A stretch of DNA of 28,889 bases from Chara braunii (lineage: Eukaryota > Streptophyta > Charophyceae > Charales > Characeae), in NCBI GenBank assembly GCA_003427395.1, contig BFEA01000362.1, positions 198,892 through 227,780 on the forward strand. The letters run 5' to 3'. Below, piece after piece: positions 10,499 to 18,973 of this stretch (position 1 is its first letter; each line of letters begins with the position of its first letter). Both the position numbers and the translations under genes were made by a program. Below the pieces are notes generated by a model, which was not told where the DNA came from, made no database searches, and saw only the letters and a program-made list of their open reading frames with translations.

Positions 10499-10862
10499 AA
10501 GAGGGAGAGAGAAAGAGAGAGAGAGATGTACACAGAGAGGAAGAGAGGGAAGAAATAAACACGATCACCAGCACAGATGCAACCCTTCTGTGCAGGGGAC
10601 AAAGCGGGAACGGGGAAAAAATGGAAATAACCAGAGCCCAGAGCAAAGGCTCCACACATAGGAAGAGAAACCATAGACAGAGAGGGAGAGAGAGAGAGAA
10701 AGAGAAAGCGATGTACACACAGGAATCGAGGGAAGAGGGAGACACGGTCAATAGCGGAGATGCACCCCTTCTGTGCAGGGGACAAGGCGGGAGAAGGGGA
10801 AAAATGGACGTCATCAGCGTCCAGAGCAAAGGCTCCACGCCTAGGAAGACAAACCATGGACA
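10499..10862 (+). repeat. About 184-bp tandem duplication
   Basis: Two units each begin with a (GA)n-rich segment, then GATGTACACA, a shared CTTCTGTGCAGGGGACAA, CAGAGCAAAGGCTCCAC and a final AAACCATRGACAG (units about 10499-10680 and 10681-10862). Because the unit keeps frame, a 219-codon open frame spans it, but its composition looks like repeat translation rather than a real protein. Confidence 0.85.
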
Positions 10863-10873
10863 GATACTGCCGT

Positions 10874-11092
10874 CCGTCTTCCCCCGAACACAACGCACCC
10901 TTGTCATGAACGTATCGGACATTTTAGAGAAAACTACGGCGCCGTCAGGGTTTGAGTTCGTAATTGCACTTGAGTCAAAAAGGCCGCCGGTAAATTAAAT
11001 GCTGAATGTATATGACCTACATTTCGGATCCGGTGGGGTCGCGTAGGGGTGTGTTGTATTCGCGGGATTGCCTGAAGTGCAATTACAAACTG
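10874..11092. mobile_element. MITE-like element, CTTCCCCCGAA family, copy C, with second inverted repeat
   Basis: CGTCTTCCCCCGAACACAAC at about 10875 is mirrored less perfectly by GGGGTGTGTTGTATTCGCGG at 11046. A second inverted pair straddles the right arm: GTAATTGCACTTGAGTCA (10960-10977) and TGCCTGAAGTGCAATTAC (11069-11086). The two overlapping pairs suggest one element inserted next to or into another. Confidence 0.5.
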
Positions 11093-11324
11093 TTTTCGTG
11101 ACTGCGCCGAAGTTTTACCCCTACATTTTATGCAGGTACATGCATGACCATGATGCCTTGTGTCTTCGAGGGAAGTCGGGTATCAAAGCCTACACCGAAG
11201 CAAGAGTTGCGACCGATCAAACAAGCTGATGAGAAGACAGAAAACGGAGGAGAGAGCTAAAGATGAAAGGTATACATACTCACGCCACTGCGCGCGCAAG
11301 AAATACCAGATTCGTAAGAATGGA

Positions 11325-11330
11325 AAGGGA

Positions 11331-11364
<34 letters not shown>

Positions 11365-11530
11365 AAGAGAAACCCTGAATCAGGGAGGTAGAGGGGAGAG
11401 AATGAGACTATGCAAACAAGACAAAAAGCAGCGCGCGCGCACGAGAGAGAGAGAGAGAGAGAGAAACCCTAAATCAGGGAGATAGAGAAGAGAGAGTGAG
11501 ACTATGCAAACAAAACACAAAGAAAACAAG
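11325..11530 (+). repeat. Tandem duplication with (GC)n(GA)n heads
   Basis: Two units of about 100 bp each start with GCGCGCGCG, pass into (GA)n, then share AAACCCTRAATCAGGGAG and GAGACTATGCAAACAA. Units start near 11331 and 11432. Confidence 0.9.
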
Positions 11531-11586
11531 ATAGCCGTCAAGGACCAAGGGCGCGCAAGTTACTGGTAAATACTGTAATAAGGAGA

Positions 11587-11850
11587 CCAGGGGGGGGGAG
11601 GGAATGGAGACAAGGGGGGGGGGGGGGGGGAGGAGAAGGAGGGGGGGGGGGGGGGGGGGGGAGGGGAAGGGGGGGGGGGGGGAGGGGAAGAGGGGGAATG
11701 GAGACAAGGAGGGGGGGGAGGGAATGGAAACAAGGGGTGGGGAGGGAATGGAGACAAGGAAGGGAGGAGGGAATGGAGACAAAGGGGGGGAAAGGAATGG
11801 AGACAAAGGGGGGGAAAGGAATGGAGACAAGAGGGGGGGAGGAAGGGAAT
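11587..11850 (+). repeat. G-rich minisatellite, G-quadruplex prone
   Basis: Runs of 7 to 20 consecutive G alternate with GAATGGAGACAA. At least seven units contain GGAATGGARACAA. The plus strand is the template strand for the NIPP1 gene, so the nascent RNA is C-rich. Homopolymer lengths may be unreliable in the assembly. Confidence 0.9.
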
Positions 11851-12196
11851 CAACCGTGTAAACAGCGAATGCTCCAGACGAAGCAGTGTTCGGACAAGTT
11901 GGGTGGATAAAGAAGAGGATTCCCACCCTCCCTACCCAGGGAAGGAAAATTGCACACCTCCACAAGACAAGTTGGGTGCGTGTAGGGGGGCTCGTCACAC
12001 GGCACACGAAACGAAAACGAAACAAGTGCATCTGCCCACGAAAGGCGGCAAAATGCACTCGTTACTATTTCTAGCGAACCGATGAACCTGTCCATTTTCT
12101 GTGGGAAGATGCACTCGTTTCGTTTTTCGTTTCGAGTGCCGTGCGTCGACGCCCATATAGTCTAACGGCTCCGAAAGGTTTGTGCGGGCAGGGTGA

Positions 12197-12276
12197 TCAA
12201 ATTTCAATCACAATTTGACCGTAAGTTGTGTTCGATTCTTGGATTGGACAATACCGTAGGTTGTGCGCCATATCGG

Positions 12277-12312
<36 letters not shown>

Positions 12313-12710
12313 GAGTTGATCGCACATGACCGTGTGAGGAAAGATAAGGTTTGACAAGCCGTAGGTTGTGTGTTCGATTCATAGATAGGGCATGCGTGCC
12401 AGGAAAGTTAAGGTAGGGAGGGACACAAATGGAATGGAGTTAATCGCACGCGGCCAAGTCAGGAAGAAAATTTTTCAGGCGGGAAGAGACGTTGGAAACA
12501 CTGTAGCAGGAAGAGACGTTGGAAACACTATAGCAGGAAGAGACGTTGGAAAGACTAAAGCCGTGTCACGAAAGATATGCTTGACAAGCCGTAGGTTGTG
12601 TGTTCGATTCTTGGATTGGACATGCGTGCCAGGAGGTATACAAATGGAAATAATCGCAGCCGGCCAAGTCAGGAAGAAAAATTTTTAAGCGGGAAGAGAC
12701 GTAGGGAAGA
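12197..12710 (+). repeat. SINE-like units with Pol III B-box motif, duplicated
   Basis: GACAAGCCGTAGGTTGTGTG followed by TTCGATTC occurs at 12350 and 12586, and a shorter relative (AAGTTGTGTTCGATTCTTGG) at 12223. GTTCGATTC is a good match to the B box of tRNA-derived promoters. Both long units continue with ATGCGTGCCAGGA, CGGCCAAGTCAGGAAGAAAA and GCGGGAAGAGACGT, a repeat period of about 236 bp. An A-box-like TAGTCTAACGGC lies at about 12157 but is rather far from the first B box. A (GA)15 tract is at 12281-12309. I see no complete tRNA fold. Confidence 0.5.
12482..12562 (+). repeat. 27-bp tandem repeat, 3 copies
   Basis: GGAAGAGACGTTGGAAA starts at 12482, 12509 and 12536, an exact 27-bp period, inside the larger SINE-like duplication. 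Confidence 0.9.
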
Positions 12711-12820
12711 CAGTCATGTGGAGGGAGAGGGCGACAAACGATTAACAGCGGTGATGGATCAAATGGTGGCGGCGAGGCAGAGGGAGGCAGGGAGGGCACG
12801 AACCTGATTTAACTACCCGT

Positions 12821-12917
12821 CTTCCCCCGAATAGAACGCACGGTAATTCGCGCCGTATCTAGACCGAAAGCCGTGCTAAATGCACCTATAACTACCGTGC
12901 GTTCTATTCGGGGGAAG
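12821..12917. mobile_element. MITE-like element, CTTCCCCCGAA family, copy D (perfect 25-bp inverted repeats)
   Basis: The 25 bases 12821-12845 (starting CTTCCCCCGAATAGAACG and ending CACGGTA) are exactly inverted at 12893-12917, with 47 bp between them. The perfect match over 25 bp suggests this is the youngest copy of the family in the window. Partial complementarity continues outward (CCCGT to the left, GACGGG to the right). Confidence 0.8.
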
Positions 12918-13284
12918 AGTCGACGGGAATGCGGAGAAGGGAGGAGGCGGCAGGGCGTAAGTGGAGACGAGTACGCAAAGTGAGGGCAAACAGCAAGAGA
13001 CAGGAAAGACGTGCGAGGAAAGGTGAGGAAGAGAGGAAAGGAGAATACTTGTGTATTTGGAGGGGAGAGGAAGATAGGATGTAAGCGGAGAGGAGAGGGC
13101 GACAGGCTGTAAGTGGAGGGGAGAGACGATGAGGTGTAAGTAGAGGGGAGAGGGCGACAGGACGCGCCCAGGCCGCAGGGGAGAGGAAGTACACGAGCAG
13201 AAGTGTGGAGCGAGTGCGGAAGTAAGCGCAGCTCTGCGCGGGGGGGACATCGATTGTGACATAACTCGAGAGAAAGCGACAACA

Positions 13285-13450
13285 GAGTGCGAGCGAGAGA
13301 GTCTGACACAGGTTGAGCACACGGTAATACTAAGTAATAGACAGAATAGAAACGATAGAAGACTGACAGAGTGCGAGAGAATCTGACCCAGTTTGAGCGC
13401 ACCGTAATACTTAAGTAATAGACAGAATAGAAACGATAGCAGACTGTGAT
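13285..13450 (+). repeat. About 87-bp tandem duplication
   Basis: GAGTGCGAG starts units at about 13285 and 13372. Both contain TCTGACMCAG, GTAATACT, then AAGTAATAGACAGAATAGAA and ACGATAG. Confidence 0.85.
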
Positions 13451-13509
13451 AAACGACATAGGGAGGTTGCGGACTCCAAGGTCGTAATACACTACAGAGA
13501 GAAGTTGCC

Positions 13510-13515
13510 ACAGAG

Positions 13516-13574
<59 letters not shown>

Positions 13575-13576
13575 AG
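13510..13576. repeat. (GA)n microsatellite
   Basis: GA and GAAA units fill this stretch with few interruptions. Confidence 0.9.
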
Positions 13577-13652
13577 AAAGCATCCGGAATTGGGGCAGAG
13601 GATGATACAAAAAACCGGAGGTGATGAACAAACGCTGTACTTAGTCTACTAA

Positions 13653-13774
13653 GGTCTTCCCTCAAACACAATGCACCCTGATCAGGAACCCTGATCACCA
13701 ATGTATACAAGTTGTCTCTCTCTCTCTTGTCCTACAAAAGTCATGATGAGGGTGCATAGCGCTCGGGAAGACGG
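13653..13774. mobile_element. MITE-like element, CTTCCCCCGAA family, copy E
   Basis: GGTCTTCCCTCAAACACAAT at 13653, followed by GCACCCTGATCA, is mirrored by TGATGAGGGTGCATAGCG and CTCGGGAAGACGG ending at 13774. The left arm contains its own small hairpin (GATCAGG, ACCCTGATC). Length is about 122 bp. Confidence 0.65.
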
Positions 13775-13934
13775 CAAACTACACGATTCATGTCAATACC
13801 ACATGAAGGTTTCGATCGGTCGTCGTTCGGGGACCCTGCAAGGCTCTTTTCTGAACAGCAAGGACATCATCCATCACACCTTAGCTAGTAGACTTGTCAT
13901 AAGTTGTTTCGTCCATCTGCTCGTCACCCAACAA

Positions 13935-14020
13935 ATGAACCAATCAATCAATCAACCAACCAATCAATCAACCAATCAATCAGTCACCCAACCAATCAAT
14001 CAATCAACCAACCAATCAAA
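13935..14020 (+). repeat. (CAAT/CAAC)n tetranucleotide microsatellite
   Basis: About twenty CAAT, CAAC or CACC units lie about 110 bp inside the intron from the exon 1 donor. In the transcript sense this is a (TTGA/TTGG)n repeat. Confidence 0.9.
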
Positions 14021-14131
14021 TCCAAACCGAGGCTGGGAGAGAGGAAGGAATCTTGTTCCAAGCGGGGGAGAGAATAGATACGGCAAGAAAGCGAGCGGGT
14101 TAAGGGAATGGGGAATGGGGAATGGGCAGAC

Positions 14132-14691
14132 CTGCCACTCTTGTGATGCACGATGACTGCGTGCTGTCGCGACACGGATGGGTGATCAAGGATGATGTCG
14201 CACATGGCCGCTTGTCTACCGAATAGAGTCCTCCTTCGGTCTAATGCTAGGTTATCGAGGATAGATCCATCCTTAATTACTTCCAAGTAATAGACACCAG
14301 CTTTCGGTTCTATGGCCCATTCTGGAGGAGCGTAGGTGGAGAGACCTTGCCCGACGCCATATCCTTGCACAGGCGGCGCTGCAGCGGCGGCATCACCGGC
14401 GGCGAGAGCGGCGGCGGCAGCGCCGGCGCTTGCGCTCGGCCCCCCATAGCCGCCGCCGGGGTACCCTCCCCCCCCAAGACGGTCAACTGCTGCTCCTCCT
14501 AAGCCAGAGAACCTCCCTTGCTGCTGGCCGCTGTAGTGACTAGCCGCATACCCCGCTGAATTCTGGCGGGAAACAACCGCCGAGGAGATCTGTTGCTGTG
14601 ATGCTGGCTGTGGGCGCGCTGCAGGATTCACCTGGAATTGGTCGACCTTGAACGGCTCCGGCTCTTGAGCCCTCTTAAACCTGTTTAACAT
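14132..14691 (-). CDS. NIPP1/PPP1R8-like protein, exon 1 (N-terminal part)
   Basis: Encodes residues 1-186. The start MLNRFKRAQEPEPFKV resembles the N terminus of plant NIPP1-like proteins, and the ATG at 14691 opens the frame directly. Residues 30-118 are low complexity: Gln/Ser, Gly/Tyr, then an alanine-rich run with ten Ala in 90-105. The FHA domain begins after APPEWAIEPKAGVYYLEV (121-138). TLFGRQ (155-160) carries the conserved FHA Gly-Arg, and HPSVSRQH (170-177) the Ser-Arg-x-His phosphothreonine-binding loop. The exon ends at SG with a phase-2 donor (CAG|GTCTGC), and exon 2 continues the domain without loss. NIPP1 is a nuclear scaffold: its FHA domain binds phosphorylated splicing and cell-cycle factors and its RVxF motif docks PP1. 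The domain layout separates it from kanadaptin and DAWDLE/SNIP1, other FHA proteins I considered. Confidence 0.92.
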
Positions 14692-14947
14692 TGGGAAGAG
14701 ACTTACAGAGAAGGGAGGCAGGGACTACCTTCTCGGCGAACAGAAATAGACCGACGTCGAACTACAGCTCCTTTCCTTCCTTCTCCCTGACAGCCCCGAC
14801 ACAATAAAGTGCTACCGCTCCTGAGAGGGAGGCAGAGACTACCTTAAGAATCGTCCTTTCTCCATGCATGGCTGCCCTCTCATCCCTTCGCCACGGAAAC
14901 GCCTTCTGTCATCACCATTGAACGTCCCGCAACCTATCACACCCAGC

Positions 14948-14992
<45 letters not shown>

Positions 14993-15041
14993 GACCCCTC
15001 GACGGCTTGCTCTTGCAACAAACACACACACGCATGCACGT

Positions 15042-15075
<34 letters not shown>

Positions 15076-16257
15076 CCGACCCCTCGACGGCTTGCTCTCA
15101 CGACAAACACACACACACGCATGCACGTGACAGCGGACTGAGGCCGACAGACTAAGGTGGTCGTGCAGATATACAAGACGAAGATTCTGCAGACCGGTCC
15201 TCTGCTACACTACACCCGAAGCCTGCTCTACTCCACCCTTGGTCGTCTCCCCGCACATCACAACTGAATACCCGTTTCCCACTCCTAAAGGCAATAGCTC
15301 CACTCTTCCCCGATCACCTACCTCTTCGTTGGGCATTTCCATCAATTATGCATCCAGAGTTGATGACACAGAACACGGATCAAGCAATCAGTTTCCAGCC
15401 AACGTAGGACTCCTGGTCCCACAGGGACCAAACGGCCTCACTCTACCACCCGCAAAACATGACAAAGATTTCAATTCAAAAACTGCGGGCGCAGCTTTCC
15501 ACCTTCGTCCTACTCGCCAGTTAGACAACGGAAATCAGTGACCAACTGTAATCGCCAAACACATTTGCGAAGAGTGCCGCGGCGGCTTGGACGTCCAACA
15601 TTGGATACCCCAAGCCTGTTCGAACGATGCCTGACGCTTGACCGAGCTTAGGATTGCCAATGTTTGTTTCCCCGACTGGTGTGCTCCTCCTCACGACGGC
15701 ATCCTCTGGTCACCTCTAGCGCCACGGTCCACGTGTCGAGGCACGGTCTCATCCACGTGGAAGCCCTGGAACCGGCCAGCTAAGGTAGTCGTCGCAGATC
15801 GGACAGTTATGCCAGATGTCCTAGTAGCATGAGCGCGCTGCCAGCTATTGCATCGACAGGGCAGGATGCCCACGACAAGAACATGTGAAGTTCCTCACCA
15901 TGACTCATCTGTCTGCAACCATAGCTTCCCGCGCTAACCCCTGTTTTCCCCACTTGCTGAAGCGGCTCAAGACACCTCTATCAGCTTGCCGCGCTGCCAG
16001 TAGGGCTTGCACATCCGCTGTCGGATGCGACCGGAGAACAGACAGGATGATGAGTCGTCCAACACAACCTGTTCCACTACAAGCCCAAGGCCTAAATCGC
16101 CTGGGTTCTTGTTGTCAAACGCGATATGTGACGCCACAACCATCCCCCATTGCCCTCGGCACTCCCTTCGACACGAACCTAGCTCCAAAGTCACGATCCG
16201 ACCACGGAAAGGACGAACCTTTTTTTTTTTTCTTTTTTTTTTCCAATTTCAAAGCCC
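14692..16257. other. Upstream region of the NIPP1-like gene, no confident gene
   Basis: The segment next to the start codon must hold the promoter and 5' UTR. GAGGGAGGCAG followed by RGACTACCTT occurs twice (14714 and 14826), so the leader region has a local duplication. I see no clear TATA box in transcript sense. Between about 15540 and 16200 minus-strand frames of up to about 75 codons look mildly protein-like but are broken by stops and match nothing I can name. A T-rich run precedes the transposon at 16261. Confidence 0.5.
14950..15128 (+). repeat. Duplicated (CT)n unit upstream of NIPP1
   Basis: Two units each consist of a (CT)n tract (14950-14989 and about 15041-15073) followed by CCGACCCCTCGACGGCTTGC, CAAACACACACA and CGCATGCACGTG. 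In transcript sense these are (GA)n tracts 250-400 bp upstream of the start codon, a position where GAGA-type elements can matter. Confidence 0.9.
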
Positions 16258-16260
16258 TAA
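16258..16260 (+). repeat. Candidate TAA target-site duplication, left
   Basis: TAA precedes the inverted repeat GGCTGCGGTATAGTG and recurs at 18306-18308 after its complement. Confidence 0.5.
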
Positions 16261-16636
16261 GGCTGCGGTATAGTGGGCTTCGGAATCTGTGTCAAGGTGT
16301 CGCATTTCTGGCGAGGTGTCGCATTTCTGGCGGCAGGCGACCAGGACTCAAAGTCTTGTTCTTAGGGGGCGAAAAAAGTTTGGGGACCCTCACGGGTGCG
16401 CAGCCCGTAGTTCTTTTGTTTATGTGGTTCGGGAAGGGTAAGGTAGTGATTATGCTGTATATATGTTTTGTCATGTTCGCTATACACAACTGAAAGATAG
16501 TGTGTGTTTGGGTTCCCAGTTGGTGCTTTATTCACGATGTTCATGGGACGCTGGACTCAGTTTCCAGCAGGTGGCCCTCCCCATCAATAGACAAGAGAAT
16601 GTATGTGCGTGTGTATGTGAGTGTGTGTGTGCGCGC

Positions 16637-16732
<96 letters not shown>

Positions 16733-17681
16733 NNNNNNNNNNNNNNNNNNNNNNNNNNNNNNNNNNNNNNNNNNNNNNNNNNNNNNNNNNNNNNNNNNNN
16801 NNNNNNNNNNNNNNNNNNNNNNNNNNNNNNNNNNNNNNNNNNNNNNNNNNNNNNNNNNNNNNNNNNNNNNNNNNNNNNNNNNNNNNNNNNNNNNNNNNNN
16901 NNNNNNNNNNNNNNNNNNNNNNNNNNNNNNNNNNNNNNNNNNNNNNNNNNNNNNNNNNNNNNNNNNNNNNNNNNNNNNNNNNNNNNNNNNNNNNNNNNNN
17001 NNNNNNNNNNNNNNNNNNNNNNNNNNNNNNNNNNNNNNNNNNNNNNNNNNNNNNNNNNNNNNNNNNNNNNNNNNNNNNNNNNNNNNNNNNNNNNNNNNNN
17101 NNNNNNNNNNNNNNNNNNNNNNNNNNNNNNNNNNNNNNNNNNNNNNNNNNNNNNNNNNNNNNNNNNNNNNNNNNNNNNNNNNNNNNNNNNNNNNNNNNNN
17201 NNNNNNNNNNNNNNNNNNNNNNNNNNNNNNNNNNNNNNNNNNNNNNNNNNNNNNNNNNNNNNNNNNNNNNNNNNNNNNNNNNNNNNNNNNNNNNNNNNNN
17301 NNNNNNNNNNNNNNNNNNNNNNNNNNNNNNNNNNNNNNNNNNNNNNNNNNNNNNNNNNNNNNNNNNNNNNNNNNNNNNNNNNNNNNNNNNNNNNNNNNNN
17401 NNNNNNNNNNNNNNNNNNNNNNNNNNNNNNNNNNNNNNNNNNNNNNNNNNNNNNNNNNNNNNNNNNNNNNNNNNNNNNNNNNNNNNNNNNNNNNNNNNNN
17501 NNNNNNNNNNNNNNNNNNNNNNNNNNNNNNNNNNNNNNNNNNNNNNNNNNNNNNNNNNNNNNNNNNNNNNNNNNNNNNNNNNNNNNNNNNNNNNNNNNNN
17601 NNNNNNNNNNNNNNNNNNNNNNNNNNNNNNNNNNNNNNNNNNNNNNNNNNNNNNNNNNNNNNNNNNNNNNNTGTTTGTTGA

Positions 17682-17736
<55 letters not shown>

Positions 17737-18305
17737 AAAAAAAAAAGAGAGAGAGAGAGAGACTGAATGGTAAAATTAAATATGGGTCAAATTGCGGTCG
17801 CGATCTATTTTGCAGTTGGAATGATGTTTTTTTAATTATTGGCCCGGACATGGCTGAGTGGCAAAAATGGAAAATGTGCCGAATCGGTGCGACGATTATT
17901 TCGCAGTGCAAATAATTTTTTTAAAATATTCTATTATTATTTCTGGAAAGAACACGACCTCATCTATGGATTCTCAGCATATTCGTTCGAGCACAGAAAA
18001 TCAACAAAGTTGCCTCTTGCAAAACGCCTATTTCGTTTTGCTTGACTTCCCTGTTTTGAGAAGACAGGGCTCAATGACTGGGCCTGAGGGCCCTTTTGCA
18101 GTTCACATGCCCTCACTTCTTTTTGGGGTCCGCTTCTACCCGGGGTCCGGTCCAACGCCCCCCACTTCTTTTGGGGGTCCACTTCCACCCGAGGACCGGT
18201 CCCCCAATTTTTTTTGCCCCCTGAGAACTCACTTTGCGTCCTGGTCGCCCGCCGCGAAAAATGCGACACCTTGACACAGACGCGGAAGCCCACTATACCG
18301 CAGCC
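16261..18305. mobile_element. Non-autonomous DNA transposon with long TIRs, PIF/Harbinger-like
   Basis: The left end GGCTGCGGTATAGTGGGCTT, followed by TGTGTCAAGGTGTCGCATTT and GGCGACCAGGAC, is matched in reverse complement by the right end at about 18185-18305 (GTCCTGGTCGCC, AATGCGACACCTTGACACAG, CACTATACCGCAGCC). The inverted repeats exceed 100 bp. A TAA on each side is the three-base TWA duplication typical of PIF/Harbinger. The flanks form a palindrome (AGCCCTAA and TAAGGGCT), so a longer TIR without duplication is an alternative. The left arm has an internal repeat of AGGTGTCGCATTTCTGGCG. The interior holds a (GT)n(GA)n microsatellite, a 939-N gap (16733-17671), a module starting CTGAATGGTAAAATTA, and GC-rich ACCGGTCC repeats. 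No transposase is visible, though the gap could hide part of one. Confidence 0.65.
16606..17762. repeat. (GT)n(GA)n microsatellite with a 939-N gap
   Basis: A (GT)n tract with a GCGCGCGCG head at 16632 passes into (GA)n up to 16732; N fills 16733-17671; (GA)n with an A-run resumes at 17684-17762. Confidence 0.9.
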
Positions 18306-18308
18306 TAA

Positions 18309-18599
18309 GGGCTGCGAATACAACGGGTATGTTTTCTATTCGAGGAACTCTGCTATTCGAAAAAAGTGGACCCGCACCTTTTCAATTTCGAAAAAGGACT
18401 GCAGCCTCCTCGGCCTCCTACGCTCAACTACTGGTCCTACGCGGTCCTTGACCAAAACCCATGCGGTCCCACGGGCAGCTACCGGTCTTGCAGTTTCAAA
18501 TAAGATGTCATCACCCTCTAAACTGTCATGCCTTGTTTTTCAAACCTTCCAACGACCTTATAACGAACGACGACGAAAATTGTTCTCAGGGGCATAAAA
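18309..18599 (+). other. Non-coding spacer between transposon copies
   Basis: Contains TCTATTCGAGGAAC and GCTATTCGAAAAA, resembling the TATTCGAA motifs inside copy B in the NIPP1 intron, then unremarkable sequence. No gene recognised. Confidence 0.5.
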
Positions 18600-18760
18600 C
18601 GCACCCCTGACGGGCTACGAACAGCTAGCTTTGGTAGAACCGGAACTTTTGGAAAAAGGAAGGACCGGTCCTGGGGTGGAAGCGGACCCCAAAAAGAATT
18701 GGGGAGCATTGGACTGGTCCTTGGTGAAAGCGGACCCCAAAAAGAAGTGAGGGTATGTAA
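18600..18760 (-). repeat. Inverted block of the transposon's GC-rich interior
   Basis: Reverse complement of sequence at 18105-18200 and 19465-19610: it contains AAGGACCGGTCC, GTGGAAGCGGACCCC and AAAAAGAAGTGAGGG, and GAACCGGAACTTTTGGAAAA matches the complement of TTTTCCAAAAGTCCCGGTTC in the second copy. It can pair with either flanking copy. Confidence 0.8.
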
Positions 18761-18889
18761 ATTGTTTATCGCGTGGGCGCGGGGAATATTGTCTACCGCG
18801 TGGGCGTGGGGAACGCAGCCCTAAGGTAGTCAAATCAATGAGACTAAAGGCTAACACGCGCGCGAGAGAGAGACATAGAGAGAGAGAGA

Positions 18890-18929
18890 GAGAGTTTGAG
18901 AGAGTTTTGTTTCATTTGTTGATATAAAT

Positions 18930-18973
<44 letters not shown>

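Larger units (their letters stand above)
5950..14131 (-). other. Intron of the NIPP1-like gene, 8182 bp
   Basis: The donor is CAG|GTCTGC (GT at 14130-14131) and the acceptor is ATTTTGCAG (AG at 5950-5951). The joined codon gives HHKSGSVYVIDLGSAHGTF, a continuous FHA domain, so no exon is missing inside. The intron is phase 2. It contains no convincing gene; the open frames inside it are products of microsatellites and purine-only tracts. Stretches with nothing else recognised are 6641-7635, 7708-8308, 8944-9650 and 11093-11324. It includes a run of 430 Ns, so its true length is uncertain. Confidence 0.88.

Noticed and set aside
10339-10998. 219-codon plus-strand frame
   Set aside because: It spans an in-phase 184-bp tandem duplication and a MITE end inside the NIPP1 intron; no domain resemblance.
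11474-12058. Proline-rich 194-codon minus frame
   Set aside because: Created by the G-run minisatellite at 11587-11850; homopolymer lengths make the frame arbitrary.
12809-13631. Minus-strand frames of 227-251 codons rich in Ser, Leu and Pro
   Set aside because: They cover copy D, tandem duplications and (GA)n, overlap in three frames, and resemble no family.
15540-16200. Protein-like minus-strand patches upstream of NIPP1 (for example GQASGIVRTGLGYPMLDVQA near 15600)
   Set aside because: Weakly reminiscent of a subtilase C terminus, but there is no catalytic motif, several stops break the frame and no splice model joins the pieces. A translated search would decide; a match of both patches to one protein family would reverse this.
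16463-17911. Frames of over 390 codons across 16463-17911
   Set aside because: Almost entirely N plus (GT)n/(GA)n translation (RERERE, SLSLSL).
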